From CAZYVD01 sp964651045 (GTDB lineage: Bacteria > Zhuqueibacterota > QNDG01 > DSAB01), in assembly GCA_964651045.1 (NCBI GenBank), contig CAZYVD010000008.1, positions 1-64,000 on the forward strand: a stretch of 64,000 nucleotides of DNA. The letters are read 5' to 3'. The stretch's first letter is position 1, and each line of letters begins with the position of its first letter. Of this stretch, positions 34,141-44,060 are shown one piece after another. The position numbers and the translations under genes were made by a program. The notes beneath the pieces are model-generated. The model made no database searches. It saw only the letters and a list, made by a program, of their open reading frames with translations, and was not told the origin of the DNA.

Positions 34141-35252
34141 GAGAAAATATTTTTAGAGGTGTAGTTGGGCAGAGGAGAGTAAAAAAGTTTTTCGTGCACT
34201 GTCTGGAAAAGAACCGTCTCGCCCATGCATACCTTTTTCAGGGGCAGGCAGGAGTTGGTAAAGATGCAATGGCAATTTCTCTTGCCATGACATTAAATTG
34301 CGATAGAAGAACCTCAGGAGGGTGCGGCAATTGTCCAACATGCAGAGCAATGTGCCGTCTTGAGTATCCATATTTCAGAATGATAATGCCTGTTCCTCCA
34401 AAACCAAAGGGTATGAGGGATGAGAAATATAATCAGATCCTGATGGAGAGAGCCTTGCTTCACATTAGAGATCCCTATAGGGAGATAAATTTCTATCCAG
34501 AACTGTCTGGCCTACCTGTTATTGGAATAGATCAGATTAGATCTGTTAAAAAGGATGTGATGTTGAGGATGGCAGGTGAAGGATCTCGTGTGTTTATAAT
34601 TTCAAATATCGAGAGAATTACACAGGAGGCAGCAAACAGTCTACTCAAGCTGCTCGAAGAGCCGCCCGAGCGGACTGTTCTTTTTCTTACGACTTCATTT
34701 CCATCAAGAGTCTTAAAGACTGTAATTTCCAGATGTCAGGTCATAGGGTTTGACCTTCTTTCGTCAGAAGAGATCGAGAGTGCACTAATAGAAAGATGGG
34801 GTGTAGATAAAGGCAGAGCAAAGCTCTATTCCAGAATGGCTTGTGGAAGTCTTAGGAAGGGTATATCATTTTTGGAAGAGGAGTTCGACAGCTACAGAGA
34901 GGAGGCATTTAGATTTCTTAAGAATACTATCATGGGAAGCAGACAGGGCAGTATTGATGCAATGGATAGATTGTCCGGAGTTGAAAATATTGTAGAAGCA
35001 AAGAGAATATTGGAACTTACCCAGATTCTGTTGAGGGATATGTTTTTAGTAAGAAATGGTTTAAGGGAGAGGGTTATGAATTCAGATCTTCTTGGGGAGC
35101 TCGAGAAGTTTCAGGAGGGAGTTTCATTTTTTGACTACGACAAGGGAACAGAACTCATCACCAGGGCAGTTACAGAAATCGAGAGAAACATACATCTTCC
35201 ACTGGTTGTCTACTCCCTCGGAATGGAACTTTTTAAATGTTTAAAATCATAG
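34128..35252 (+). CDS. holB: DNA polymerase III subunit delta prime
   Basis: A 374-residue AAA+ clamp-loader subunit. The ATP loop GQAGVGKD is seen near residue 38, a zinc module with four Cys (C near 54, then CGNCPTC) near 62, NSLLKLLEEPP near 170, and the arginine-finger-type SRC motif (VISRCQVI) near 197. The C-terminal part is helical. It overlaps the EnvC-like gene by 13 bases. The following ricT-like gene begins 12 bases after its stop; holB next to a PSP1/RicT gene is a known arrangement in many bacteria. DnaX and HolA are not in the window. Confidence 0.9.
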   Translation: MAEIRENIFRGVVGQRRVKKFFVHCLEKNRLAHAYLFQGQAGVGKDAMAISLAMTLNCDRRTSGGCGNCPTCRAMCRLEYPYFRMIMPVPPKPKGMRDEKYNQILMERALLHIRDPYREINFYPELSGLPVIGIDQIRSVKKDVMLRMAGEGSRVFIISNIERITQEAANSLLKLLEEPPERTVLFLTTSFPSRVLKTVISRCQVIGFDLLSSEEIESALIERWGVDKGRAKLYSRMACGSLRKGISFLEEEFDSYREEAFRFLKNTIMGSRQGSIDAMDRLSGVENIVEAKRILELTQILLRDMFLVRNGLRERVMNSDLLGELEKFQEGVSFFDYDKGTELITRAVTEIERNIHLPLVVYSLGMELFKCLKS

Positions 35253-35264
35253 GAATTTATTTCA

Positions 35265-36092
35265 ATGGCAAAGATTCTTGAAATAGAGTTTAAGGGTGGA
35301 AGAAAGGCATTTTATGCAAATCCACAGGAATTTCCTTTTGTAGTGGGAGATATGGCGGTTGTGCAGGCAGAGAATGGCGAAGACCTTGGTCGAGTTGTCA
35401 ACATGGGGCCTCTTGTAGATAAACGCGCAGGTGGTCAGGAGCTTTTAGAGATCATACGAAAACCGATTGGAAAGGACCTGGAGCATCTTAAAGCTAATCA
35501 GCAATTAGAGAAGGAGGCTTTTGATGATTGCCGCAAGAGGATAGAAGAACATGGGCTTGACATGAAACTTGTGGATGTAGAATATAGATTTGATCGCAAG
35601 AAGATAACATTTTACTTTACCTCTGAGCACAGGGTAGACTTTCGCAACCTAGTTCGTGATCTGGCAGGAAGATACAAAACAAGAATTGAGCTCAGGCAGA
35701 TTGGTGTCAGAGACGAGGCAAAGAGGATTGGTGGAGTGGGAGTCTGTGGACATCCATTGTGCTGTACAACATTTCTTCGTGATTTTGAGCCAGTTGTTAC
35801 CCAGCTGGCAAAGGATCAGAATCTTTCACTTAATCCAACAAAATTGTCTGGAAATTGCGGAAGGCTGATGTGCTGTCTACGTTTTGAGGGTGAATTTTAC
35901 AAGCAGGTTCTGGATAAATTTCCTCCTATTGGTACAAAGATTAAAACTGATAAAGGAAGAGGTGTGGTTTCGAGGATAAATGTACTAGATGAGACTGCAG
36001 AGATTGAGTATGAGAATGGAGATAAACAACTTTTGACCCTAAATGAAATATCAAAGCTAATAAAAAAGAAGAAAAGACATAAGGAAGATTAG
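35265..36092 (+). CDS. PSP1-domain protein, RicT/YaaT-like
   Basis: A 275-residue PSP1-domain protein. The PSP1 core covers about residues 50-135. The two Cys-rich motifs typical of RicT follow: VCGHPLCCTTFL near 160 and NCGRLMCCLRFE near 200. In Bacillus RicT works with RicA and RicF in an Fe-S complex that helps RNase Y process mRNA. RicA and RicF are not seen here. A C-terminal Lys-rich tail closes the protein. It is placed between holB and metG, its usual neighbours. A few bases separate it from metG. Confidence 0.87.
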   Translation: MAKILEIEFKGGRKAFYANPQEFPFVVGDMAVVQAENGEDLGRVVNMGPLVDKRAGGQELLEIIRKPIGKDLEHLKANQQLEKEAFDDCRKRIEEHGLDMKLVDVEYRFDRKKITFYFTSEHRVDFRNLVRDLAGRYKTRIELRQIGVRDEAKRIGGVGVCGHPLCCTTFLRDFEPVVTQLAKDQNLSLNPTKLSGNCGRLMCCLRFEGEFYKQVLDKFPPIGTKIKTDKGRGVVSRINVLDETAEIEYENGDKQLLTLNEISKLIKKKKRHKED

Positions 36093-36095
36093 ATT

Positions 36096-38108
36096 ATGAA
36101 ATACAAACGGATTCTTGTAACGAGCGCACTTCCATATGCGAATGGGCCACTTCATCTCGGACACATTGCCGGTGCCTATCTTCCGGCAGACATATATGTG
36201 CGTTTTCAGCGTTTGAAGGGAAGGAATGTTATCTATATATGCGGATCGGATGAACATGGTGTTCCAATAACGGTCACTGCAGAGAAGGAAGGAATTTCAC
36301 CTCAGGATGTTGTTGACAGGTATCATTCTATTAATAAAGAGAGCTTTCAAAAACTCAGAATCAGTTTCGATCATTACTCCCGCACCTCTATACCGCTTCA
36401 TCATAAGACTGCTCAGGAGTTTTTCAACATCCTTTACAAAAAGGGCGATCTTGTGGTAAAGTACGATAAGCAGTTCTACAGTGAATCTTCAAACCAGTTT
36501 CTTCCAGATCGTTATGTAGAAGGGAAATGCCCGTATTGTAACTATGAGAGTGCAAGGGGGGATCAGTGCGACAGTTGTGGAAAATGGCTCAAGGCAGGTG
36601 AACTGATAGATCCCAGGTCAAAGATAGATGGATCGAGGCCTGTTCTCAAAGAGACAAAACACTGGTATCTGCCGATGGGCAGGTTTGCCGAGAAGTGGAA
36701 AAGGTGGTTTGAAAAAAATAAAGAGTGGAAGGAAAACGTAAAGAACTACTGCATGGGCTGGTACCGGGAGGGCCTTGAGGACAGGCCGATTACTCGTGAT
36801 CTTCAGTGGGGAGTTCCGGTTCCTTTAGAGGATGCAAAGGATAAGGTTCTTTATGTATGGTTCGATGCACCCGTGGGATACATCTCTGCGACAAAGGAAT
36901 GGGCTCAGAAGATAGGAGATCCCGATAGATGGAGAGAGTATTGGTGTGACAGCCAAACAAAACTTGTTCACTTTATTGGAAAGGACAACATTGTATTTCA
37001 TGCAATTCTATTTCCAATGATACTAATGGAGGTCGGAGGATATATACTTCCTGATGCGATCCCTGCAAACGAGTATTTGACAATAGAGGGCAGAAAGATC
37101 TCCACCAGTCAGAATTATGCAATATGGGTCAAAGATTATCTAAGGGTTTTCCCACCAGATCCATTAAGATATACGCTGGCGGCCAATTCACCCGAGACCA
37201 AAGACACCGATTTTTCCTGGCGCCAGTTTCAGAGAAGAAATAATGATGAGCTTGCAGATACCCTCGGAAATTTTATTAATCGAACATTCACATTTATTCA
37301 CAAATACTGTGATGGAAGGGTTCCTCTAGTTGTGGAAAAGAAGGAGATCGATCTCAGGCTTATTGATAAAGTAAGCAGCACAAAGGAGGCCATGGAGGAG
37401 TGTTTTGAGAATTATAGAGTGCGTGAGGCAGTATACAATCTCATGGATCTTGCACGTTTTGCAAACAAATATTTTAATGATAGTGCACCATGGGAGACTA
37501 GAAAGAGTGATTTCGCAAGATGTCAAACCACACTGAACATCTGTCTGCAGATCGTAAAAGACCTTGCAATATTGATGTCGCCAATCATGCCAGATTCTAG
37601 TGAAAGATTAATATCTATGTTGAGGCTGGAAGATGAGGTTAAATGGGATGATATTGGCAGGAAGGATTTACCGACAGGCCATATTATTGGCAGGCCAGAA
37701 ATTCTTTTTAAGAAAATAGATGATGATCTAATAGAAAGGGAGATTGAAAAGTTGAAGAATATTTCTAAAGAAAGAGAAACACAAAAAATCGAGATTGAGG
37801 ATTTTGTCAGGGTAGGTCTTAAGGCAGCAAGGGTCATAAGTGCCGAGAAGGTAAAGGGAACAGACCAGCTACTTAAGGTTGTCGTAGATCTTGGCAGTGA
37901 GAAGCGGACCATCATTGTAGGAGTTGCAGAAGATTATGAGCCTGAACAGATAATAGGAAGATGTGTAATAGTTACTTCAAATCTAAAGCCTGCAACTATA
38001 CGCGGGATCGAATCGAATGGGATGATACTGGCAGCAAAAAATGTTAAGGGTGGATACTCCCTTTTGACAACTGATGGAGATGTGGCTCCTGGAACAGATA
38101 TAGAGTGA
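36096..38108 (+). CDS. metG: methionyl-tRNA synthetase with C-terminal tRNA-binding domain
   Basis: A 670-residue class I synthetase. The nucleotide motif is GPLHLGHIAGAYLPADIY near residue 15 (HIGH equivalent). The zinc knuckle is CPYC ... CDSC near 146-162. The KMSKS equivalent is unusual, reading KISTS near 337. The helical anticodon domain runs from about 395 to 555. A fused Trbp111/EMAP-type OB domain (about 570-670) begins with EIEDFVRVGLKAARVISAEK. That fusion is also found in E. coli and supports dimerisation and tRNA binding. It follows the ricT-like gene and overlaps tatD by one base. Confidence 0.96.
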   Translation: MKYKRILVTSALPYANGPLHLGHIAGAYLPADIYVRFQRLKGRNVIYICGSDEHGVPITVTAEKEGISPQDVVDRYHSINKESFQKLRISFDHYSRTSIPLHHKTAQEFFNILYKKGDLVVKYDKQFYSESSNQFLPDRYVEGKCPYCNYESARGDQCDSCGKWLKAGELIDPRSKIDGSRPVLKETKHWYLPMGRFAEKWKRWFEKNKEWKENVKNYCMGWYREGLEDRPITRDLQWGVPVPLEDAKDKVLYVWFDAPVGYISATKEWAQKIGDPDRWREYWCDSQTKLVHFIGKDNIVFHAILFPMILMEVGGYILPDAIPANEYLTIEGRKISTSQNYAIWVKDYLRVFPPDPLRYTLAANSPETKDTDFSWRQFQRRNNDELADTLGNFINRTFTFIHKYCDGRVPLVVEKKEIDLRLIDKVSSTKEAMEECFENYRVREAVYNLMDLARFANKYFNDSAPWETRKSDFARCQTTLNICLQIVKDLAILMSPIMPDSSERLISMLRLEDEVKWDDIGRKDLPTGHIIGRPEILFKKIDDDLIEREIEKLKNISKERETQKIEIEDFVRVGLKAARVISAEKVKGTDQLLKVVVDLGSEKRTIIVGVAEDYEPEQIIGRCVIVTSNLKPATIRGIESNGMILAAKNVKGGYSLLTTDGDVAPGTDIE

Positions 38109-38878
38109 TGATGGTTGTCGATACACATACACATCTCAATATGGATCGATATGATGATGATCTGCCGGAAGTAATTAAAAGAGCAGAAGAGGCAGGCGTT
38201 GGTCTTATTATTGATGTAGGAGTTGATGTTGAGAGCAGTCAAAAGTCGATCCAGATCAGTGAAAGATTTAAATCCATTTTTTCTGCTGTAGGGTGTCATC
38301 CCCACGATGCAGTAAAGATGAAGGAGAAGGATTTCTGCAGGCTCGAAAGACTTCTCAACCATGATAGAGTGGTTGCAGTTGGAGAGATAGGACTCGATTA
38401 TCATTATAACTTTTCACCTCCAGAGGTTCAGAGGGAGGTGTTTAAACGGCAGCTTGAGATGGCATCTGAGAAAAACCTGCCTGTCATAGTACACATGAGA
38501 GAGGCAATGAGAGATGGAATCAAGATAATGGAAAACTATTATAAAAAGGTTCGAGGTGGAGTTTTTCACTGCTTTGGAGGAGGCGTTGAGCATGTCCATA
38601 AGGTTGTTGAGATGGGATTCTTTATCTCCTTTACAGGAGTAATAACATTTCATAATTTTAATAGTTTTAAGAAGGTAGAGAGTGTCCCGTTGAACAGACT
38701 ACTCCTGGAGACCGATTCTCCCTATATGGCGCCAGTACCAGAGAGGGGTAAGAGGAATGAGCCAGCATTTATTGTTCATATAATAAAGGTACTATCATCT
38801 ATATACCGCACATCTGAAGAAGATATAGCAACTGTCACAACCGATAATGCAGTGAGGCTGTTTGAACTCAAGAGATGA
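38108..38878 (+). CDS. tatD: TatD-family metal-dependent hydrolase (DNase)
   Basis: A 256-residue amidohydrolase-fold protein. Metal ligands are seen in VDTHTHLN at the start, GEIGLDYHYN near residue 91, VIVHMRE near 127, HCFGGG near 155, and the Asp in LETDSPYMAP near 203. It matches the TatD/YcfH (YabD) DNase group, which has 3'-5' exonuclease activity in E. coli. The ATG at 38108 shares a base with the metG stop (TGATG). The order metG-tatD-rsmA is conserved in many bacteria. Confidence 0.93.
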   Translation: MMVVDTHTHLNMDRYDDDLPEVIKRAEEAGVGLIIDVGVDVESSQKSIQISERFKSIFSAVGCHPHDAVKMKEKDFCRLERLLNHDRVVAVGEIGLDYHYNFSPPEVQREVFKRQLEMASEKNLPVIVHMREAMRDGIKIMENYYKKVRGGVFHCFGGGVEHVHKVVEMGFFISFTGVITFHNFNSFKKVESVPLNRLLLETDSPYMAPVPERGKRNEPAFIVHIIKVLSSIYRTSEEDIATVTTDNAVRLFELKR

Positions 38879-38881
38879 TTT

Positions 38882-39697
38882 ATGAATAAGACGACAAGAC
38901 CCATAAAAAGACTCGGACAGAATTTTTTGAAAGACAAGGCAGTGGCCAGAAAGATAGTGGATTCTATGAATATTTGCCGCGGCGATAAGGTTTTAGAGAT
39001 TGGTTGCGGTGAGGGCATCCTAACAGAATATTTGATAAAAAGCAGTGCAGCGGGAGTATATGGCGTTGAAATAGACACAAGGCTCGTGCAACTGTTAAAG
39101 GAAAAGTTTGGTGATACCTCCAAATTTGTACTGATCGAAGGCGATATTTTGGGGATCGATTTCTCTTCGATGGTTTCAGGTGGAGAAAAATTGAGGGTTG
39201 TTGGAAACATTCCTTACAACATAACATCACCAATACTGTTTCACATGCTCGACTGGCGCTCTGCCATAAATGATTTTACAATAATGGTTCAGAAGGAGGT
39301 TGCCGAGCGTTTGAGAAGCAGTCCTGGAGTAAAGACATATGGAGTTCCCTCGATTTTGTTTCAGATGTATGGTCAGATAAAGATTTTGTTTTCTGTTTCG
39401 AGAAGATCGTTCTATCCAGCCCCGTGTGTAGATTCGGTTGTTGTAAATTATAAATTTTTTAAAGACTCAAGATATGAGTTGATAGATGAAGATTTTTTTA
39501 GATTGCTGGTAAGGAATCTATTCATGCACAGAAGAAAGATGCTTAAAACCACCTTAAGAAAATTTATTGGTAGAGGCGAGCCATTGGAAGGCCTGTGTGT
39601 GGATTTAAGGTTGAGACCAGAAAATCTTACCGTTGAACAATTTGCATCACTTAGTGACCAGCTGTTTAAAACCATGGGAAGGGAAAACCATGGATAG
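38882..39697 (+). CDS. rsmA: 16S rRNA (adenine1518/1519-N6)-dimethyltransferase
   Basis: A 271-residue KsgA/RsmA, which dimethylates the two adenines of helix 45 in 16S rRNA. Motifs: RLGQNFLKDKAVARKIVDS at the N-terminus, LEIGCGEGILTEYL near residue 37 (SAM site), and the catalytic NIPYNITSPI near 109. The C-terminal helical domain contains RNLFMHRRKMLKTTL. Full length. Overlaps the mgtE start by eight bases. Its place after tatD is typical. Confidence 0.96.
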   Translation: MNKTTRPIKRLGQNFLKDKAVARKIVDSMNICRGDKVLEIGCGEGILTEYLIKSSAAGVYGVEIDTRLVQLLKEKFGDTSKFVLIEGDILGIDFSSMVSGGEKLRVVGNIPYNITSPILFHMLDWRSAINDFTIMVQKEVAERLRSSPGVKTYGVPSILFQMYGQIKILFSVSRRSFYPAPCVDSVVVNYKFFKDSRYELIDEDFFRLLVRNLFMHRRKMLKTTLRKFIGRGEPLEGLCVDLRLRPENLTVEQFASLSDQLFKTMGRENHG

Positions 39698-41048
39698 AAT
39701 TAAAACCGACTCAAATGAGATATTTGAGATCATAGAAAAGCTGATCGAAAAAGAGGATTGGTCGGTCCTCAAACAGATACTCATTGATATTCATCCTGCA
39801 GATCTTGCAGAGATTGTAATGCGACTCGACAGGAATGAGAGAGAGAGAGTATTTGAGAATCTTGGGCCAGAGCGAGCCGCAGAAGTACTGGTAGAACTCG
39901 ATTCTCCAATACGACAGGACATACTGAAAAATATTAATGAGACAAGACTGGTCAGGATTGTAGGGTCTATGGATTCAGATGATGCAACCGATATAATTGG
40001 TGAGTTGGAAGAGGATACTGCCAAGAGAGTCTTAGAATCCATGCCCTCAAAAGAACACCATGAAGTCGAGACTCTTCTGGTCCATGATGAAGAGACAGCC
40101 GGCGGTATCATGGCACTCGAGATTGTGGCTGTCAATGAGGAGAAGACTGCTCATCAGGCACTGGAGGAGTTAAGAAATAAGGCCGATGAAGTAGAGGATG
40201 TTTACAACATCTATGTTATTGATTCAAAGAGAAGATTGAAGGGAGTGGCTTCATTGAAAGATGTTGTGCTTGCAGATCCTCAAACAAGATTGTCCGAGAT
40301 TATGGACCGAGATGCGGTTTTTATTCACCATGATATGGATCAGGAGGAGGTGGCAAACATATTTCACAAATACAACCTTGTTGCAGCACCTGTTGTGGAT
40401 AAAGAGGGCAGACTCATTGGACGAATCACAGTTGATGATGTTCTAGATGTCGTTGAGGAGGAGGCGAGTGAGGACATATCTCTTATGGCTGGTATTACAG
40501 ATGAGGAGATACGAGGAAGATCGATTTTTAGGGCATCAGGGGTCAGGCTTCCATGGCTGTTGATAGCATTTGGAGGAGAGATCGTGTCTGCTGTTGTGAT
40601 GAGTCATTTCAAGACCTCGCTGAATCAAATAGTGGCCTCTGCATTTTTCATACCGCTAATAATGGCAATGGGAGGAAATACAGGCATGCAGTCTGCGACT
40701 GTTGTGATTAGGGGTCTTGCTACTGGAGATATAAATTTGCGAGATACAGGAAGAAGATTGTTTAAAGAGATAGGAGCGGTATTTCTAAATGGCATTGTAA
40801 TATCTTTGCTGCTTTTTGGGGTTGCAGTCATCTGGCTTCAGCAGCCGAGATTTGGTCTTATACTTGCAGTTGCAATGATGTCTGTTCTTTTTAATGCAAC
40901 CTTTATGGGCACAATGATTCCATTTTTACTTAAGCGGCTGGGAGTAGATCCTGCAATCGCAACAGGTCCTTTTATTACAACATCTAATGATATTCTTGGT
41001 CTGGTTGTCTATTTTGGAATAATGTCAATATTTTTCAACTGGCTGTGA
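39690..41048 (+). CDS. mgtE: magnesium transporter MgtE
   Basis: A 452-residue Mg2+ channel. The N-terminal helical domain (about residues 15-125) has IDIHPADLAEIVMRL and repeated helix pairs. Two CBS domains follow (about 130-250), with MDRDAVFIHHDMDQEEVA in the second. A plug helix and five membrane helices (about 275-450) hold the signature PLIMAMGGNTGMQS near 328. ATG 39690 is chosen because a longer reading would lie deep in rsmA. The CBS domains close the pore when Mg2+ is high. No M-box-like leader is possible here, as the gene overlaps rsmA. Confidence 0.95.
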   Translation: MDRIKTDSNEIFEIIEKLIEKEDWSVLKQILIDIHPADLAEIVMRLDRNERERVFENLGPERAAEVLVELDSPIRQDILKNINETRLVRIVGSMDSDDATDIIGELEEDTAKRVLESMPSKEHHEVETLLVHDEETAGGIMALEIVAVNEEKTAHQALEELRNKADEVEDVYNIYVIDSKRRLKGVASLKDVVLADPQTRLSEIMDRDAVFIHHDMDQEEVANIFHKYNLVAAPVVDKEGRLIGRITVDDVLDVVEEEASEDISLMAGITDEEIRGRSIFRASGVRLPWLLIAFGGEIVSAVVMSHFKTSLNQIVASAFFIPLIMAMGGNTGMQSATVVIRGLATGDINLRDTGRRLFKEIGAVFLNGIVISLLLFGVAVIWLQQPRFGLILAVAMMSVLFNATFMGTMIPFLLKRLGVDPAIATGPFITTSNDILGLVVYFGIMSIFFNWL

Positions 41049-41056
41049 GGTGAGGC

Positions 41057-41836
41057 TTGTCGATAAGGAAGACAGAGGCAGTAGTGCTGAAAGGCTGGAA
41101 GATGGGAGAGACCTCGAAAATTCTCTCTCTTTACACAAGAGATTTTGGAAAGATTAGAGCGGTTGCAAAGGGAGCAAGGGGTTTGAGGAGTAAATTTAAG
41201 GGATGTCTTGAACCTCTTACACATATAGGGATAGTCTATTATGATAAAAGGACAAGAGATCTTCAACTTCTTAGCAGTGCCTATCTCATTGATCCTCATC
41301 TTGGAATAATCGGTGATATTAAACGAACAACATTGGGGCTGGCTGCAGCAGAGCTGGTCGAGAGGGCAGTAGCCGGAGAGGAGCCTCACACACGGCTCTT
41401 TGACCTTTTAACCTATACACTCGGGTTTCTCGGTAAAACTTCAGGGTTTTTGGAGGGAGTGTTCTGGTTCTTTGAGAGCCACTTTATAAATCTGATGGGA
41501 TATAAGCCCAGATGGAGTATGTGCCTCATGTGCGGCAAGTCACTCGGTATAGGAGGAGCCTATTTCCAGCCCCAGAATGGGGGGCTGCTCTGCAGTGAAT
41601 GCGGTCGTGGTGGGGGAGGTCTAGTGGTAGAGAGTGAGACCCTTGAGATTCTATACTGGCTTCAGAAGGATGATATCAATGACGTTGAGAAGTTAGACCC
41701 AACACCTGCACAGAAATCTGAGATTCGAAAGATGTTCGATATCTATTTTAAAACTCATATTGAACACATGAGAAGCCTTAAATCTCTTGCATTATACTAT
41801 GAATTGGAGAATGGAGATAAAGAGCCGAGGAGGTAA
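41057..41836 (+). CDS. recO: DNA repair protein RecO
   Basis: A 259-residue RecO. It has an N-terminal OB fold (about residues 1-80: RKTEAVVLKGWKMGETSKIL, SLYTRDFGKIRAVAKGARG). A helical part follows, with a zinc module of four Cys: CLMCGKSLG near 155 and CSECGRGGGG near 177. RecO loads RecA on SSB-coated gaps together with RecR. The start is TTG at 41057 with GAGG upstream; no nearby ATG would keep the N-terminus. It sits nine bases after mgtE and three before glyS; recO ahead of glyS is a common order. Confidence 0.93.
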   Translation: MSIRKTEAVVLKGWKMGETSKILSLYTRDFGKIRAVAKGARGLRSKFKGCLEPLTHIGIVYYDKRTRDLQLLSSAYLIDPHLGIIGDIKRTTLGLAAAELVERAVAGEEPHTRLFDLLTYTLGFLGKTSGFLEGVFWFFESHFINLMGYKPRWSMCLMCGKSLGIGGAYFQPQNGGLLCSECGRGGGGLVVESETLEILYWLQKDDINDVEKLDPTPAQKSEIRKMFDIYFKTHIEHMRSLKSLALYYELENGDKEPRR

Positions 41837-41838
41837 TA

Positions 41839-43167
41839 TTGAGTGTTTCAATGGAAAAGATTGTCTCTCTCTGTAAGAGGAGAGGATTTTTATTTCAGTC
41901 GAGTGAGATATACGGTGGACTGAATGCCTGTTATGATTATGGACCGCTTGGAGTAGAGCTGAAGAGAAACATAAAGAACTACTGGTGGAGGTCAATGGTA
42001 TATGAACATGAGAACATTGTGGGTCTTGATGCTGCAATACTAATGCATCCGAAAGTATGGGAGGCATCTGGTCATGTTTCTGAATTTACAGACCCTCTGG
42101 TTGACTGCAGGAACTGTAAACAGCGTTTTCGGGAGGATGAGATCGATCCAGAAAAATGGGAGAGGCGGCAGTGTCCGAGATGTGGTAAGGTTGGATCTCT
42201 CACAGATGCCAGAAAATTTAATTTGATGTTTAAGACCCATATGGGGCCAGTTGAAGAAGACTCATCATTGATTTATCTGAGACCTGAGACTGCACAGGGA
42301 ATTTATGTAAATTATAAAAATATTATTGAGACATCAAGGATGAAGATACCATTTGGAATAGCACAGACAGGCAAAGCCTTTAGGAACGAAATCACACCAG
42401 GCAATTTTATATTTCGGACAAGAGAGTTCGAGCAGATGGAAATGCAGTACTTTGTCAAACCTGGAGAGGATGAAGAGGCATTTCAATACTGGAAAGAGAA
42501 GAGAATGAAGTGGTATGAATCTCTGGGGATAAGAAAAGAAAAGTTGCGTTTTCATCAACATGGAAAGGATGAGCTTGCACATTACGCCAGGGATGCTTTT
42601 GATATTGAATACGAATTTCCTATTGGGTGGAAAGAGCTGGAGGGGATTCATAATAGGACAGATTTTGATCTTTCGAGACATCAGGAGTATTCTGGAAAGG
42701 ATTTATCCTATTTTGACGATGCTGTTCGGGAAAGGTACATACCATATATTATCGAGACTTCTGCAGGTGTCGACCGTACACTTCTTACATGCCTAATAGA
42801 TGGTTATGAGGAAGAAGAGCTTGAAAAGGAGAAGCGTACTGTTCTTCATCTGGATCCGAAGATCGCACCATATAAGGCAGCTGTTTTTCCGCTTGTGAAT
42901 AGGGACGGGATGCCTGAGATTGCAAAAAAAATTGCAGAAGATTTAATGGGAAAATTTCTCGTGTTTTTTGATACCTCAGGGGCAATAGGTAGAAGGTACA
43001 GGAGACAGGATGAGGCTGGAACTCCATACTGTATCACTGTCGATTCTCAGACTCTACAGGATGATACTGTGACAATCAGAGACCGTGATACGATGGACCA
43101 GATCAGAGTAAAAGTTAATAAAATAGGAGTAGAACTTAGAAACAGAATATGGAGAAGAAAAATTTGA
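41839..43167 (+). CDS. glyS: glycyl-tRNA synthetase, single-chain (alpha2) type
   Basis: A 442-residue class II synthetase of the alpha2 type, as in archaea, eukaryotes and many bacteria, not the E. coli two-subunit type. Motifs: RRGFLFQSSEIYGGLNACYD and YGPLGVELKRNIKNYWW near residue 40, a zinc module with CRNC and CPRC near 90-112, motif 2 region RPETAQGIYVNYKNI near 150, FRNEITPGNF near 180, and the anticodon-binding domain (about 340-442). The TTG start at 41839 follows GGAGG; an in-frame ATG lies four codons later. Overlaps the next gene. Confidence 0.96.
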   Translation: MSVSMEKIVSLCKRRGFLFQSSEIYGGLNACYDYGPLGVELKRNIKNYWWRSMVYEHENIVGLDAAILMHPKVWEASGHVSEFTDPLVDCRNCKQRFREDEIDPEKWERRQCPRCGKVGSLTDARKFNLMFKTHMGPVEEDSSLIYLRPETAQGIYVNYKNIIETSRMKIPFGIAQTGKAFRNEITPGNFIFRTREFEQMEMQYFVKPGEDEEAFQYWKEKRMKWYESLGIRKEKLRFHQHGKDELAHYARDAFDIEYEFPIGWKELEGIHNRTDFDLSRHQEYSGKDLSYFDDAVRERYIPYIIETSAGVDRTLLTCLIDGYEEEELEKEKRTVLHLDPKIAPYKAAVFPLVNRDGMPEIAKKIAEDLMGKFLVFFDTSGAIGRRYRRQDEAGTPYCITVDSQTLQDDTVTIRDRDTMDQIRVKVNKIGVELRNRIWRRKI

Positions 43168-44048
43168 TGAGAGCAGGAATTTTAATCGGTCTTGTTGTTT
43201 GTTTTTTTATTACTGGATTTTCCAGTAGCGCTTTGTCAAAGGTCATAATGGAGGATGCAGAGAAAAAAGAAAAAAAAGAGGAAAAACTCTGGAAAAGAAA
43301 ACTTGTTGCTCAAATAAATTTTTCTCAATTTGGATATTCGAACTGGGCAAAGGGCGGTCAGAATGCAATTTCATGGAACACGCGTGTTGAGGGAGAGGTA
43401 ATTAGAAATGGCGGCATGTTGAGTCTTGACCTGACAGGCATCATGGAATTTGGACAGACGAAACAGGAGGGTGCAAAGATTAGAAATTCAAAAGACAAGA
43501 TAGATGTGGATTGCTCACTTTCATGGAAGGTTGGGTCTTATGTTAATCCAAATTTTACGTTTGGCCTGCTTACTCAGTTTACAACCGGTTACGACTATTC
43601 TAAAACACCAGCGGTTCCAAAATCGAATTTTTTTGATCCTGCCTATCTTACTCAGAGTCTTGGTGCAAAGATAAATGTGAAGAATATATTTAAGAGTGAG
43701 CTTGGGATCGGTTTAAAAGAGACAATTACAAACAAATATAATCAGTATGCCGATAATCCAGAAACAGAAGAGGTGGAGAAGTACAGATTCGAAGAAGGAA
43801 TAGAATCGAAATCGAGACTGAACGTGGATATTCTTAATGGGCTAAATGTGCGTTCAAAGCTGGACATGTTTTCTTCGTTCAAGCATCTCAACATAATAGA
43901 TGTTGATTGGGATATTTTATTTACTTACAAGCTGAACAGATATATTACTGTTACATTTAATACACAGGTCATATATGATAGAGATGTTGTGAATAAAACG
44001 CAAATCAAAGAGGAAATGGGATTAGGAATAAGCTATAGCTTCTTTTAA
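43167..44048 (+). CDS. DUF3078-like outer membrane beta-barrel protein
   Basis: A 293-residue protein with a signal peptide (about residues 1-24), a short Lys- and Glu-rich linker, and then beta-strand sequence. The strand INFSQFGYSNWAKGGQNAISW near residue 50 is the signature of DUF3078 proteins, which in Bacteroidota are seen with lipid or secretion genes. The sequence ends in LGISYSFF, with the final Phe typical of outer-membrane barrels. The ATG at 43167 overlaps the glyS stop (TGATG), with GGAGAA upstream. An in-frame ATG at 43149 would add six residues (MEKKNL) and is possible. Function unknown; it closes the long bioY operon. Confidence 0.75.
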   Translation: MRAGILIGLVVCFFITGFSSSALSKVIMEDAEKKEKKEEKLWKRKLVAQINFSQFGYSNWAKGGQNAISWNTRVEGEVIRNGGMLSLDLTGIMEFGQTKQEGAKIRNSKDKIDVDCSLSWKVGSYVNPNFTFGLLTQFTTGYDYSKTPAVPKSNFFDPAYLTQSLGAKINVKNIFKSELGIGLKETITNKYNQYADNPETEEVEKYRFEEGIESKSRLNVDILNGLNVRSKLDMFSSFKHLNIIDVDWDILFTYKLNRYITVTFNTQVIYDRDVVNKTQIKEEMGLGISYSFF

Positions 44049-44060
44049 TCAATATATTAC

